Program-made: the position numbers and the translations under genes | Shown here: positions 61,666 through 64,000 of the stretch, one piece after another | How the letters are laid out: each line of letters begins with the position of its first letter | Numbering within the stretch: the first letter of the stretch is position 1 | The notes under the pieces: generated by a model | The model's input: the letters and a program-made list of their open reading frames with translations, nothing else | The model's database searches: none | What the model was told of the DNA's origin: nothing | Assembly: GCF_020740795.1 (NCBI RefSeq) | Contig: NC_067312.1 | Span: forward strand, 65,678,905-65,742,904 | Origin: Apus apus | Lineage: Eukaryota; Chordata; Aves; Apodiformes; Apodidae | Reading direction: 5' to 3' | Length of the DNA: 64,000 nucleotides

Positions 61666-64000
61666 CTTGAAAAGCAGTGAAAAAAGGAGCATGAACAAGG
61701 GACTGACAAGTAAAGTTTCATTTCAGTAATTCTTGCACACTCCTTGTCAAAATACCTCTGTCTTTATAGAAGTCCTATTTAGAGAGAAATCTAGACATGT
61801 ACCAAAACATAGCCAGATTACAGCAAAGCATCAGTTCACCTAATTCACCAGCACAAGACCTAGGAGACAGAGTTTCAAAAAAGCCCAAGATTCCCTTTTA
61901 CAGCATCAAAAGGCAGGATTTCAAGAAACTTTCATGTCCTCTGTCCTTACCTATATTTAATTCCACTTATTTCAGTGCTAAAATGTAAAATACTTGCTCC
62001 CTGGCCTCTCACCAAAAATATCCAATTTCTTCATGAGTTCACACGTAGATAAAAAGAATTAGATTACTGCAGAAAACTGTGGCTTAGCCCTTATCTTAGC
62101 ATATGAAACACAGGCTCTACCTCTTTTTCTTCATTTTCCTCTGCAGACTAGCATAAAAGTAGTAATTTAAAAATAACAATGCAGTAGCTGAATTATGTTA
62201 TATGTATTTTAGAAACCAAATGCTGCACAAAATGTTACTTATTAGGGCTATGTATTCAACATAGCTCTTGGGGACAACAATGCAACCCATTTTAGCAAGT
62301 CTCAAGTATTGCCTGACTAATAAATGCCTTTTTGCTCATCAAATCAAAAAGGACCAGGCAACCTAGAAAACAAAGAGTGTCCATCATAAGAGTTTTCACA
62401 GAACAGGCCACTGAATCTGGGTGGATGGTGTATCTGAAGGAACCACAGCTAGTGTCAGATTACAGAGCAGTCCCATGTCCTTTGAAGTCCCCACACATTC
62501 CTCTCCAGGTGACTGGGAAAGGTGTGTCAGCAAGAACAAAGGCTGTCAAAGGAAAGTCATGGCAGCTATGCTTCTCCTAAGACCAGAATCTGATTTTTAA
62601 AAGTATCATTATAACTTGAGTGTAATCATAGCTAACAAGAGAGTGGACTTTAAGCTGCTGCATCTCACTGGACCCAGATGATTAGCAGAGAGAGAGCAAG
62701 CTCAGGCAGACCTTCCAATCACACACATACATTCAAAGGCAGGTATCAGATGATGATTAGCAAGGCAAATGTTAGTCCAAAAGCTCCTTTTGGGGCACAC
62801 TGCAACCATGTCTGCTTATGGAAATGACCATCCAAATAAACGTTCTCCAAGAACTACAGGCTAGAGTGACAACCTGCGTTACTCCGATCTCTGCTGAAAT
62901 GGTTTTCTGGGCAATAACTTGGTCTGAGGATATACAAGGATAACAGACTGGTTTGACAACAAGGAAAACAAACACAGGGATGCACTAGTGAACTCAGCAG
63001 AGCCATGGAATGTTCCCAGCCATTTGACTGACCTTCTCATATTACAGTCTCAGCCCAGCACACTCCCAACCACTTTCCAGACACCATTTAGGAAACAGTG
63101 CAGTCAAGGACCTCCCCAACAGGCAGCACAGAGGCAAGCATCTTCTTTTGAAGGGTAAGACTTTGCAACATTATGGATAGGGATGCTACACATCAACATT
63201 CAGCCTAAGACTCACACAAAGTGCCAGACATTTGATTTAGTTGTAGAAATATAGCCAAGGTGGTGCACCATACCATCATGGTGTTGTCCCGCAAGGTATC
63301 CTGATTAAGAGGAACAACTTTTACCTGAAGACCTGATTCCTACAAGGGAGAGCAGTCCTTGCATCTTTCAGCCTATTGATACGTGTTTTCCCACTCCAGA
63401 ACAGAGAGATCTGCAAAAAACTTTTTGTTGGTCAAAGAAATAAGGATTTCTTCATGCACTCTTTGGTTGAAGCCCTCCCCCTATTGAAAAAGTGTAGGAA
63501 TTTCTGACAGTTTTGACTGTCCCCACCTTTCCTGCATCTACCATGCTTACTAGCTGCTGGTAAGTCTGTACCATAGTGTTTCTTAGATACGTGTCCATTC
63601 CAGAAGCAAATTCTCTGAACACAGGTCTGTGCTATCCAATCCAGACTAAAATCTCACATAAGGCACAAGCATTTGGGCTGATTTGTCACACAGAAGTGCC
63701 TTGTGAATTCTGGGATCTCTGCCAAGGACACAGTGGATTTCTCCTTGTCAGCAAAGACCTACTGCAGTAAGTAGCTTAGCATTTTTTTTTAAATAAGCTG
63801 TCTCCTTTGGAGTTATGGGAGAGAATTTTCTTACACTGACCAACTGTCCTCTGAGAATGTACCAGTGCCCCTGTCCAAGGAGTCACAGATGTTATGATGA
63901 GCAGTCCTGGGGATCCTGGACACCACTAGTGCTGGGGAAAATGCTCTCAAACTCAGCATCTCTAGGGCAGCTGTTGAACAGAAATTCTTCAAAAGACAAA
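61666..64000 (-). other. PSD3: PSD3 intron, partial; upstream exon outside window
   Basis: Sequence upstream of the first PSD3 exon in the window. The exon starts in phase 2, so the previous exon must end with two bases of a codon. No upstream PSD3 exon (end of the Sec7 domain) was recognised before base 64000, so the intron is longer than 2.3 kb. No repeat family was recognised in it. Confidence 0.75.

Overview
This is vertebrate nuclear DNA, almost certainly from a bird. Four or more CR1 LINE copies with avian-type 3' ends lie in otherwise unique, repeat-poor sequence, and the only gene is split into short exons with canonical GT-AG introns. The species cannot be told from the sequence.

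The one gene I can support is the 3' end of PSD3 (EFA6D, pleckstrin and Sec7 domain containing 3) on the minus strand. Its last six coding exons lie at 61665-61472, 59028-58958, 52925-52768, 51910-51766, 48576-48433 and 43067-42855. Every junction is GT-AG, and the reading frame is kept through all five complete introns. Together they give 307 complete codons and a TAG stop: an acidic linker, the whole PH domain, and the C-terminal helical and serine-rich tail. The catalytic Sec7 exons should lie upstream, beyond base 64000.

From 42854 down to about 33340 the minus strand probably carries a very long PSD3 3' untranslated region. It would end at an AATAAA hexamer (33367-33362) followed by a GT-rich element. 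Where it really ends is uncertain. From 1 to about 33300 I see no exon of any gene. This is intergenic DNA downstream of PSD3, with one CR1 tail, old SINE relics, simple repeats and a 65-bp duplicated segment.

The introns hold most of the structure. One is an inverted CR1 arrangement at 45950-48104 that looks like a single insertion with a 5' inversion. Others are a pure (ATT)27 microsatellite, two very old CR1-like 3' ends in the same orientation as PSD3, a perfect 26-bp tandem duplication and a 90-bp A-rich tract. I found no clear case of a new biological system. The most informative observations are the CR1 inversion, the candidate 9.5-kb 3'UTR and the local duplications.
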